Shown piece by piece: positions 7,810 to 14,577 of a DNA stretch of 16,145 nt (position 1 is the stretch's first letter; each line of letters opens with the position of its first letter). The DNA comes from Chryseobacterium sp. (lineage in GTDB: Bacteria; Bacteroidota; Bacteroidia; Flavobacteriales; Weeksellaceae). The notes beneath the pieces are model-generated. The model did no database searches. It was not told where the DNA came from and saw only the letters and a program-made list of their open reading frames with translations. The stretch lies in the NCBI GenBank assembly GCA_017989575.1, contig JAGNPP010000023.1, positions 1 through 16,145 on the forward strand, written 5' to 3'. The translations under genes and the position numbers were made by a program.

Positions 7810-8898
7810 TTAAGAAATACCTTCTTCCTCTCCTTTTAATTTCTCAGCATTTTCGGCCATAATTACCGCATCGATCATTTCAGAAATATCGCCGTTCATA
7901 TAAGCGTCCAGATTATACATCGATTTGTTGATTCTGTGATCTGTAACCCTTCCCTGCGGATAGTTATAAGTTTTGATTTTTGCAGAACGGTCACCTGTGG
8001 AAACCATCGATTTACGCTGTGCTGCGATATCACCCACAGATTTTTGAACTTCGATATCATATAATTTGGTACGAAGCATTTCCATTGCTAATTCTCTGTT
8101 AGCCAACTGAGAACGAGCCTGCTGACAAACCACGACCATCCCGGATGGTTTGTGTGTCAACTGAACTTTTGTTTCTACCTTGTTTACATTTTGTCCACCA
8201 GCTCCTCCGGAACGGGAAGTCTGCATTTCGATGTCCGCAGGATTCAGTTCAAAATCAATTTCTTCAGCTTCCGGCAAAACGGCAATCGTAATTGCGGAAG
8301 TATGAACACGACCCTGAGATTCTGTTTCCGGAACACGCTGAACACGGTGAACACCGGATTCGAATTTCATAATGCCATAAACACCGTCGCCTTCAATTTT
8401 CAGGATTAATTCTTTATAGCCTTTAGTAGATTCACTGGAATCGGTAATCTCGTGCTTCCAGCCTTTTGTTTTGAAATACATGGCGTAAGCTCTGTACACA
8501 TCTTCCACAAAAATTGCTGCTTCATCACCGCCAGTTCCTGCACGAAGTTCCACAATCACGTTTTTGTCATCAGTAGGATCTTTCGGGATCAGGAGGAACT
8601 TCAGCTGCTCTTCATACTCCGGAAGTTTATCCATTGCTTCATACTTTTCCTGCTTTGCCATTTCCACGAATTCTTTGTCAGAACCGTCAGCAATGATCTC
8701 ATCGGATTCTGCAATCGTATCTAGCGCGCCTTTATATTCATCGAATACTTTTACGATCTTTCCAAGATCGCTGTATTCTTTGTTGAGTGTGGAATATCTT
8801 TTTTGGTCAGTGATCACATCCGGCTGGATGATAAGATCCGCGACCTCATTATATCGTTGTTTTATCGCTTCCAGTTTTGGAATTAATGACTTAGACAT
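7810..8898 (-). CDS. prfA: Peptide chain release factor 1
   Basis: A 362-aa class I release factor of normal length. It recognises UAA and UAG in the ribosomal A site and triggers peptidyl-tRNA hydrolysis. The catalytic GGQ loop is present in SRSGGAGGQNVNKVETK (GGQ at 234-236). The codon-recognition tripeptide is PET (190-192) in RVQRVPETESQGRVHTS, which fits the RF1 PxT motif rather than the RF2 SPF, and it lies 44 residues before GGQ as expected. The N-terminal coiled domain (residues 1-100) and the acidic LRAGTGGDEAAIF segment (118-130) are also typical. The ATG at 8898 gives the usual start. It has its own promoter upstream, so it is probably transcribed separately from lacI. Confidence 0.98.
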   Translation of the reverse strand: MSKSLIPKLEAIKQRYNEVADLIIQPDVITDQKRYSTLNKEYSDLGKIVKVFDEYKGALDTIAESDEIIADGSDKEFVEMAKQEKYEAMDKLPEYEEQLKFLLIPKDPTDDKNVIVELRAGTGGDEAAIFVEDVYRAYAMYFKTKGWKHEITDSSESTKGYKELILKIEGDGVYGIMKFESGVHRVQRVPETESQGRVHTSAITIAVLPEAEEIDFELNPADIEMQTSRSGGAGGQNVNKVETKVQLTHKPSGMVVVCQQARSQLANRELAMEMLRTKLYDIEVQKSVGDIAAQRKSMVSTGDRSAKIKTYNYPQGRVTDHRINKSMYNLDAYMNGDISEMIDAVIMAENAEKLKGEEEGIS

Positions 8899-8915
8899 AT
8901 TAAATTTTTAAAGTG

Positions 8916-8923
8916 CAAAGATA
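8916..8923 (-). promoter_or_regulatory. Bacteroidota -7 promoter element for prfA
   Basis: The minus strand reads TATCTTTG, an exact match to TAnnTTTG, 17 bases before the prfA start. A TTTG (minus strand, 8948-8951) lies 24 bases upstream, one base more than the usual maximum spacing, so the -33 box is tentative. Confidence 0.55.
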
Positions 8924-8981
8924 GCTATTTGATATTATTTATGTAAACAAACTGTTACCAGCTTTTAGGTGATTCAAAAAA

Positions 8982-9923
8982 TTAAGTTGCTAAGGCGTTT
9001 TCTTTGATAACTTCCAGTAATTTTTCTGCACTCAGGATGCCCATTTCCAATCCGCTGTGTTTTTCATATTCGTAGAGCGGATTAAGATATTGCGGGATAA
9101 CACCCTCACTTATAGCGACTATTTTTTTATGTTTTAGATCAGTATTCCTCATTTGCAACACCGGATTCAGCCCCAGAAGCGTTTCATCACTCATCGCAAA
9201 AAAACCATCCATGTTTTCCAAACCATCTGTTTCCAGCAGCTTTTCTTTTGTTTCATAAGAAGAATCAGCAAAAATGTAGTGATAAGAGATCTCGGGATAT
9301 TGTAGAATAATTGTTTCAAATCCTTTTTTTCGGTAAATTGTAATATCCAGTTTCTCATCACCATATATTGCAAAAATATTTTTGCACCCGAAAGAAACCA
9401 ATTTTTCTGCGCATTGCATAGCCGTCTGTTCACTATCAAAAATAACCTGTGGATACTGATCCTGAGAAAGGCTTTTGTCAAAAAGAACAATCGGGATCTT
9501 CATCTGATCCGCAACACAGAGGTGATCCAGATTCTTGGTGTTTTTGCTGACAGAAATCAGGATGCCTTCTACATTAGAATTGCAGCAGATCTCCATATTT
9601 TCTTTTTCCTTCTCAAGAGATTCTTCCGAGGATAAGATAAAAACCTTAAAACCAGCTTTTGCAAGTGTTTTTGAAATGCCTTCTATGACGGCAGGTATAA
9701 AAAAAAGAGACATTTGGGGAATGATAAGACCAATTGTTTTTGATGATCTCTTTCTAAAATTGACAGCAAAATCGTTTGGACGATAATTGAGCAATTCCGC
9801 AGCTTCCTTTACCCGTAGCTTTACTGCGGTGCTAATATCCGGATGATTACTGAGTGCTCTGGACACAGTAGAGATATTAATATTGAGCATTTCTGCAAGA
9901 TCTTTTATCGTAATTCTTTTCAT
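8982..9923 (-). CDS. LacI-family transcriptional regulator of the adjacent sugar locus
   Basis: A 313-aa LacI/GalR regulator. Residues 4-50 are the helix-turn-helix (TIKDLAEMLNINISTVSRAL) and the start of the hinge (LNYRPNDFAVNFRKR), followed by the type 1 periplasmic-binding-protein-like effector domain from TIGLIIPQMS (63-72) on. The family binds a sugar or sugar phosphate and controls nearby carbohydrate genes. It is divergent from the TBDR gene, and two LacI-type palindromes lie between them, so it very probably regulates that operon and perhaps itself. Two oddities: the hinge residue that is Leu in LacI and PurR is Phe56 here, and the protein stops at LEVIKENALAT, about 15-25 residues earlier than typical members, without the usual final strand and xR(x)S ending. 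The gene is otherwise intact, so function is likely kept. Confidence 0.93.
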   Translation of the reverse strand: MKRITIKDLAEMLNINISTVSRALSNHPDISTAVKLRVKEAAELLNYRPNDFAVNFRKRSSKTIGLIIPQMSLFFIPAVIEGISKTLAKAGFKVFILSSEESLEKEKENMEICCNSNVEGILISVSKNTKNLDHLCVADQMKIPIVLFDKSLSQDQYPQVIFDSEQTAMQCAEKLVSFGCKNIFAIYGDEKLDITIYRKKGFETIILQYPEISYHYIFADSSYETKEKLLETDGLENMDGFFAMSDETLLGLNPVLQMRNTDLKHKKIVAISEGVIPQYLNPLYEYEKHSGLEMGILSAEKLLEVIKENALAT

Positions 9924-10008
9924 TTTAACATTTGCGACTAAAATTCGGTAAAATTTACTAATATTTTTATCATAAATTTTTGTTAATGAATGTTAAATTA
10001 ATGGCTGA

Positions 10009-10018
10009 GAAACGTTAA
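10009..10018. promoter_or_regulatory. Possible degenerate third operator
   Basis: GAAACGTTAA shares the AAACGTT core with the two perfect palindromes (7 of 10 positions) and its centre is 43 bp, about four helical turns, from the nearer one. It is on the lacI side and could allow autoregulation or looping, but it may be chance. Confidence 0.3.
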
Positions 10019-10051
10019 TTTTAGTTAAATTATTAAAAAACTTACCAACCG

Positions 10052-10061
10052 CAAACGTTTG
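10052..10061. promoter_or_regulatory. LacI-family operator, copy 1 (CAAACGTTTG)
   Basis: A perfect 10-bp palindrome with a central CpG, the form bound by LacI/PurR-type regulators; it equals the core of the PurR operator. It lies 128 bases upstream of the LacI-family start codon and about 100 bases before the TBDR start codon, in context CCGCAAACGTTTGTG. Confidence 0.85.
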
Positions 10062-10063
10062 TG

Positions 10064-10073
10064 CAAACGTTTG
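10064..10073. promoter_or_regulatory. LacI-family operator, copy 2 (CAAACGTTTG)
   Basis: An exact second copy of the palindrome, with its centre 12 bp from the first and only two bases (TG) between them. The spacing is a little over one helical turn. Its TTTG (10070-10073) could overlap a -33 box if transcription uses the weak TAATATTG at 10089-10096 (spacing 15). Confidence 0.85.
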
Positions 10074-10130
10074 AAATTAATACTCAGTTAATATTGGGTT
10101 TACACACGGTTTTTATGTATGCAAATAAAA

Positions 10131-10138
10131 TACTTTTA
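10131..10138 (+). promoter_or_regulatory. Candidate -7 promoter element for the TBDR gene
   Basis: TACTTTTA matches TAnnTTTG at all but the last base and lies 20 bases before the ATG, the same distance as in the well-supported promoter at 6004-6033. No TTG is seen at the -33 position. An alternative is TAATATTG at 10089-10096, also one mismatch. Confidence 0.35.
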
Positions 10139-10158
10139 GCAAAACAAAACTCACCATT

Positions 10159-12582
10159 ATGAAATTAAAAATGACTAAAAAGTTATTGATTTTCGGAACA
10201 TTGAATGTTGCTGCATTTATGTTTTCCCAAACTAATGGTAATGATACTATTTCAAAAGACAAAACAATTGATGAAGTTGTCATTACAGGAAACTCCAACC
10301 CAAAATCGTCTATCAAGACGAGTACCTCCATTTCTACATTGAAAATGAAGGATATCTTAAATGCTGCTCCCAGAACGACAGCAGAAATCTTCAGAACGAT
10401 CCCCGGAATACGTGCAGAATCTTCTGGTGGAGAAGGTAACTCCAATATCACAGTAAGAGGAGTTCCCGTTTCTGCAGGAGGATCCAGATATCTGTTGATC
10501 CAGGAAGACGGCCTGCCTGTGATGCAATTTGGAGATATTGCGTTTGGGACTCAGGATCAGTTCACCAGATTTGATTCCTTTGTTTCAAAAGTAGAGGCTT
10601 TGAGAGGTGGTTCTGCCTCTGTATTTGCAAGTAACTCACCTGCGGGGATCATCAATTTTATTACAAAAACGGGTGAAACAGAAGGAGGAAGCATTACGCA
10701 ACAGTTAGGTCTCAATTATAAAAATTACAGAACAGATTTCGATTACGGAACCAAAATTGCGGACAACACTTTTTTAGCTTTGGGAGGTTTCTACAGAATT
10801 GGAGATGGGCCAAGAAAGACGGGATTCAATTCCAATAACGGAGGACAGTTCAGACTATCTTTACTCAAAAAATTCGAGAACGGAAGTTTCAGAATCTATG
10901 CAAAAGTTTTGGATGACAGAACGGCGGCATATATGCCAATGCCAGTGGCTGTTTCAGGAACAGACGCAGATCCAAAATGGTCTTCTCTATCCAATTACAA
11001 TATCCTGCACGGTGCATTACAAACCATCAATCTGCAACACGACAGAACGTTAGGAAATGACGGAAACATCTTCAATAGCGATGTGTCAGACGGGATGCAT
11101 TCTATGTCAAAAACCATCGGAGCTGAGTTTAATTATAATCTTGGAAATGACTGGAAATTCGAAGAAAAAATACGCTATTCAGCAAATGATGGCCAGTTCA
11201 TTGCGCCTTTCCCTGCCAGCGTAAGCAAAGGAAGTGATTTCTTCACAGCTGCTAACTTTACCAATTTCGGAAGTGCGGTTTATTCCGGCACCAATACGCC
11301 GGTTGATATGAATGCTTACTACATGAAAATTGCACTTTTCAATGTAAAGCTTAATAACTTCAATAATTTTGTGAACGATTTTAACATCAGCAAAAAATGG
11401 AATGGAGTGAAGCTGAATGCCGGCTTGTACAAAGCTACTCAAAACATCAATATGGATTGGATGTGGAATAACTATATCCAGGAAGTTAGTGACAATAATG
11501 CAAGATTAATAGATGTAAAAAATCTTTCAGGAACTTACATCACAGATCAAGGTTTGCTGAATTACGGGATGAAAGATTGGGGCAACCTGAAGCGAAATTA
11601 CAACACCAAATATGACATCACTGCGCCACACGCACAGATTGAAATTAACGCAACGGATAAATTAACAATCGACGCAGGTGCAAGATATGATATCGGAAAA
11701 GTGACAGGAACTTTCTCAGGCGCAACAGCTACTTACACCAGCCGCGACATGAACGGAAACGGAGTCATTGACATTGCTGAGCAGATGGTAGGTTCAAATG
11801 ATAATATCAATGTTCCTGTCAATTACACGTACGGCATTTTCGGATATTCCGTTGGTGGTAACTACGCCCTGAATAGTAAAAATGCAGTTTTTGCAAGAGT
11901 GAGCAAGGGTGGAAGTGCATCTTCTGACAGAATCCTTTTCTCCGGATACAATTATACTGATAATAATGATCCTGCATTGGATGCGGTGAAAGTAAACAAA
12001 GTAAATCAGGTAGAAGCCGGTTATAAATTGAGAGGAGCGGGATATTTCCTTAACACAACTCTTTTCTACGCAGGAACAAAAGAAGCCAATTACGAAGCGA
12101 CTACACAGAAAAAAACTGAAAACAAATATGAGTCTCTTGGAGTAGAATTGGACGGTTACTACAGATTTACAAAAGATTTTGACATAAAAGCAGGTCTTAC
12201 CTATACGCACGCAGAAATTAAAAATGCACTGGACCAAACCATTATTGGAAATACGCCTAGAAGAACGCCTAAATTTATGTATTCTGTAAATCCAAACTTT
12301 AATATTGAAAAGCTAAGTCTAGGTCTGTACCTCATCGGTAATACAAAAGCATATACTCAGGATTCTAATAAATTGACAATGCCTGGATATGTTGTAGTAA
12401 ATCCATACGTCTCTTATATGCTTCTGAAAAACCTTTCCGTAAGCCTTAATGCAAATAATATTTTCAATACTATTGCAGTAACAGAAGCGGAAGAAGGCAG
12501 CATCACAGGTGGCAACGGCATCGTACGGGCAAGAACACTGGCAGGCAGCAGCTATAGCATAAGTGTGAAGTTCGACCTTTAA
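10159..12582 (+). CDS. TonB-dependent receptor, putative sucrose/oligosaccharide transporter (SuxA-like by context)
   Basis: An 807-aa outer-membrane receptor. A signal peptide (MKLKMTKKLLIFGTLNVAAFMFSQ) is followed by a TonB-box-like TIDEVVITG (36-44). The plug spans about residues 50-170: AEIFRTIPGIRAESSGGEG, ITVRGVP, YLLIQEDGLPV, VEALRGGSASVFASNSPAGIINFITKTG. The remainder is a beta barrel ending SYSISVKFDL. There is no N-terminal carboxypeptidase-like extension and no SusD gene nearby, so it is not a SusC/D pair. It resembles FecA/siderophore-type TBDRs in size, but the LacI regulator, glycosidase and sugar transporter around it point to a small sugar, as in the Xanthomonas SuxA sucrose receptor (inference). 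A second ATG four codons in (10171) could also be the start; both keep the signal peptide. Confidence 0.88.
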   Translation: MKLKMTKKLLIFGTLNVAAFMFSQTNGNDTISKDKTIDEVVITGNSNPKSSIKTSTSISTLKMKDILNAAPRTTAEIFRTIPGIRAESSGGEGNSNITVRGVPVSAGGSRYLLIQEDGLPVMQFGDIAFGTQDQFTRFDSFVSKVEALRGGSASVFASNSPAGIINFITKTGETEGGSITQQLGLNYKNYRTDFDYGTKIADNTFLALGGFYRIGDGPRKTGFNSNNGGQFRLSLLKKFENGSFRIYAKVLDDRTAAYMPMPVAVSGTDADPKWSSLSNYNILHGALQTINLQHDRTLGNDGNIFNSDVSDGMHSMSKTIGAEFNYNLGNDWKFEEKIRYSANDGQFIAPFPASVSKGSDFFTAANFTNFGSAVYSGTNTPVDMNAYYMKIALFNVKLNNFNNFVNDFNISKKWNGVKLNAGLYKATQNINMDWMWNNYIQEVSDNNARLIDVKNLSGTYITDQGLLNYGMKDWGNLKRNYNTKYDITAPHAQIEINATDKLTIDAGARYDIGKVTGTFSGATATYTSRDMNGNGVIDIAEQMVGSNDNINVPVNYTYGIFGYSVGGNYALNSKNAVFARVSKGGSASSDRILFSGYNYTDNNDPALDAVKVNKVNQVEAGYKLRGAGYFLNTTLFYAGTKEANYEATTQKKTENKYESLGVELDGYYRFTKDFDIKAGLTYTHAEIKNALDQTIIGNTPRRTPKFMYSVNPNFNIEKLSLGLYLIGNTKAYTQDSNKLTMPGYVVVNPYVSYMLLKNLSVSLNANNIFNTIAVTEAEEGSITGGNGIVRARTLAGSSYSISVKFDL

Positions 12583-12608
12583 TAAAACTTGATTAAATAA
12601 TTTTTTCT

Positions 12609-12647
12609 GTGGAATGAGAAAACACAATTTTCTCATTCCACTTTTTT
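12609..12647 (+). terminator. Strong intrinsic terminator inside the sugar locus
   Basis: GTGGAATGAGAAAA (12609-12622), loop CACAA, TTTTCTCATTCCAC (12628-12641), then TTTTTT. It is a perfect 14-bp stem and a textbook U tail. It lies 26 bases after the TBDR stop and 18 bases before the next gene, so it should reduce readthrough to the downstream genes. Confidence 0.9.
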
Positions 12648-12665
12648 CACTAAAAAGAAGGATAT

Positions 12666-13805
12666 ATGTTTAGACAGCAGGCTATTGAAATCATCAGAAA
12701 AGCAATTACTAAAGACGGGATTTTAGCATCATCAGAAAAGACAGACAACTATGCAAGAGTATGGTCACGGGATGCTATGATGACAGGGTTTACAGGAATT
12801 CTGATTCAGGATTCAGAAATAACAGAAGCTCTTGAAAGGTCTATTCTCACCTTGGCAAAACACCAGGGACAAAGCGGCCAGATCCCTTCCAATGTCAATG
12901 TTGTAAATGATACCGCTAGCTATGGCAGTCTTGTAGGACGCGTAGATGCTACCACCTGGTGGGTCGCAATAACTTGCGAATATTTGAAATACAGTAAAAA
13001 TGATGCGCTGAAACTACAACTCCGCAGCAATATAGAACTTGCATTGAAATGTCTGGATTCATGGGAATTTAACGCCCGCGGATTGATTTATACGCCTCTT
13101 GGCGGGAATTGGGCAGACGAATACATCACTTCAGGTTATACCTTATACGACAATGTTTTGCGTTATTGGGCAATTGCAAATGCTGCAGAAGTTTATGACA
13201 ACCTTTTATGGCAAATCCAGGCAAAAAGCATTAAGGTCTTAATAGAAACCAACTTCAGAAAGAACGATTCTGACAATATAAAATATCATGAGACAGCTTA
13301 TAAAAAAGCCAATGAGAAACCTTATCTATGGGCTTCTCTCAATGCTAATGGTTACGACGAACGTTTTGACCTCGCGGGAAATGCTTTGGCAATTCTTCTT
13401 GGTTTTGATCTGGATCTGGAACCATTCACCAACTTTCTGGATGGCTTAAACACAGAATTCCAGCATTGGATGTTGCCGGTTTTTTATCCTGTTGTTTTTC
13501 CTCAAGATACAGACTGGAAATTGTTGGAAAACAACTACAGTTATAATTTTAAAAATAAACCTTACCATTTTCATAACGGCGGTTCATGGCCCATTTTCCT
13601 GGGTTGGATATCTTACGCTTTATCTGGTAAAGGTATAAAAGACATCCCGGCAAAAATCCTGAATCAGTATGAAGAACTACTGACCGCAAAAGGATCAACT
13701 TTCAAAGAATATTACACAACAGATGCACTTTTGCCATCAGGAACGGACAAACTTTGTTTTTCTGCTTCGGGATATCTGTTGATGACCGTTCAGCAGCCAA
13801 AATAA
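12666..13805 (+). CDS. Cytoplasmic GH100-like glycoside hydrolase, putative invertase
   Basis: A 379-aa (alpha/alpha)6-barrel-type glycosidase with no signal peptide, so it is cytoplasmic. Motifs resemble GH100 neutral/alkaline invertases, which hydrolyse sucrose to glucose and fructose: NYARVWSRDAM (28-38), GRVDATTWWVAI (91-102, compare plant VDSGLWWII), GGNWADEY (146-153), HNGGSWPIFLGW (303-314, compare YHNGGHWPVLLW) and FKEYY (346-350, compare PEYYD), then SASGYLLM (compare SIAGYLVA). By alignment from memory, D151 and E348 correspond to the catalytic acid pair of cyanobacterial InvA. It is shorter than typical GH100 enzymes (about 450 or more residues), and the Arg near the C-terminus of invertases is not seen. 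A related amylo-alpha-1,6-glucosidase or another alpha-glycosidase is the alternative. The start has a good Shine-Dalgarno-like AAGAAGGA (12655-12662). Confidence 0.75.
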   Translation: MFRQQAIEIIRKAITKDGILASSEKTDNYARVWSRDAMMTGFTGILIQDSEITEALERSILTLAKHQGQSGQIPSNVNVVNDTASYGSLVGRVDATTWWVAITCEYLKYSKNDALKLQLRSNIELALKCLDSWEFNARGLIYTPLGGNWADEYITSGYTLYDNVLRYWAIANAAEVYDNLLWQIQAKSIKVLIETNFRKNDSDNIKYHETAYKKANEKPYLWASLNANGYDERFDLAGNALAILLGFDLDLEPFTNFLDGLNTEFQHWMLPVFYPVVFPQDTDWKLLENNYSYNFKNKPYHFHNGGSWPIFLGWISYALSGKGIKDIPAKILNQYEELLTAKGSTFKEYYTTDALLPSGTDKLCFSASGYLLMTVQQPK

Positions 13806-13923
13806 AAGCTGAACCTTCTTGTTTGAAATTAATCAGTAAATCAAAAATAGACCATTACACACATTTCAGCTTAGAATATTGCCTCTGATGAAATGTTTTG
13901 TCCAATATAAAATAACTTAAAAA

Positions 13924-14577
13924 ATGATTGGAGATATCATAAAGATAGATGAAAAACACCTGAATACGGCAGAACAGATTTTCGCCAGTCTGAATACGAA
14001 AATCCCCTCTGGCAACCAGTACAAATATGCAGTAGGAATTGCAGGAGAAAGTGGCAGCGGCAAGTCTGTAACCGCATACGCTGTTTCCAGGATTTTGGAA
14101 AAAAATAATATAAAAAGCGTTGTCATACAGATGGATAATTATTTTAAGCTTCCTCCAAAATCCAATCACGAGAACCGCCTTATCAGTATTGACAATGTAG
14201 GAACTCACGAGGTCAATCTGGATCTTCTGTCACAAAATATCCAAGATTTTAAAACCGGAAAAGATTCTTTCGAGAAACCATTGGTCAATTATCCTGAAAA
14301 CTCTATCAGCACAGAAATTATAGACACAAAAGACGTTCAGGTGATTATTGTGGAAGGAACTTACATTCTGGAACTGGATGATTTTGATTTCAAAATATTC
14401 ATCGATAGAAATTATAAAAGCACATACAAAAACAGGATGGAAAGAAACAGAGACGAGAAAAGCGATTTTGTAGAACAGGTTCTGCAGATAGAACATCACA
14501 TCATCAAAGAATATAAAAGCAAGGCCAATTTGATTTTGGATAATGATTATAAAGTCATAATACCACCCACACAATGA
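13924..14577 (+). CDS. Uridine kinase-family P-loop kinase, possible sugar kinase
   Basis: A 217-aa cytoplasmic kinase of the uridine kinase/phosphoribulokinase family. The Walker A loop is GESGSGKS (41-48), the likely catalytic Asp is D71 in QMDNYF, the strand IIVEGTYILEL (141-151) precedes the switch, and RMERNRDEK (171-179) is the Arg-rich lid over the ATP phosphates. Length fits uridine kinases (about 210-230). However, residues that bind uridine in human UCK2 (Asp of FDHPDAFD, Tyr and His of YDFVTHSR) appear replaced: THEVNLD at 94-100 and LVNYPENSIS at 120-129. The substrate may therefore be a sugar or sugar derivative. Its ORF overlaps the transporter gene by 4 bases (ATGA), so the two are translationally coupled, and it lies 118 bases after the glycosidase gene. 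A plain uridine/cytidine kinase role cannot be excluded. Confidence 0.8.
   Translation: MIGDIIKIDEKHLNTAEQIFASLNTKIPSGNQYKYAVGIAGESGSGKSVTAYAVSRILEKNNIKSVVIQMDNYFKLPPKSNHENRLISIDNVGTHEVNLDLLSQNIQDFKTGKDSFEKPLVNYPENSISTEIIDTKDVQVIIVEGTYILELDDFDFKIFIDRNYKSTYKNRMERNRDEKSDFVEQVLQIEHHIIKEYKSKANLILDNDYKVIIPPTQ

Noticed and set aside
7810..8898. Release factor 2 instead of 1
   Set aside because: The recognition tripeptide is PET (PxT), not SPF, and no programmed frameshift is present.
10159..12582. Siderophore receptor
   Set aside because: The plug resembles iron receptors, but the operators, the regulator type and the enzyme/transporter genes indicate sugar; kept only as an alternative.
11794..12636. 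Two minus-strand open frames (11794-12237, 12319-12636) opposite the TBDR barrel
   Set aside because: No recognisable domain, no start signals, and the composition is that of reverse-complemented barrel strands.
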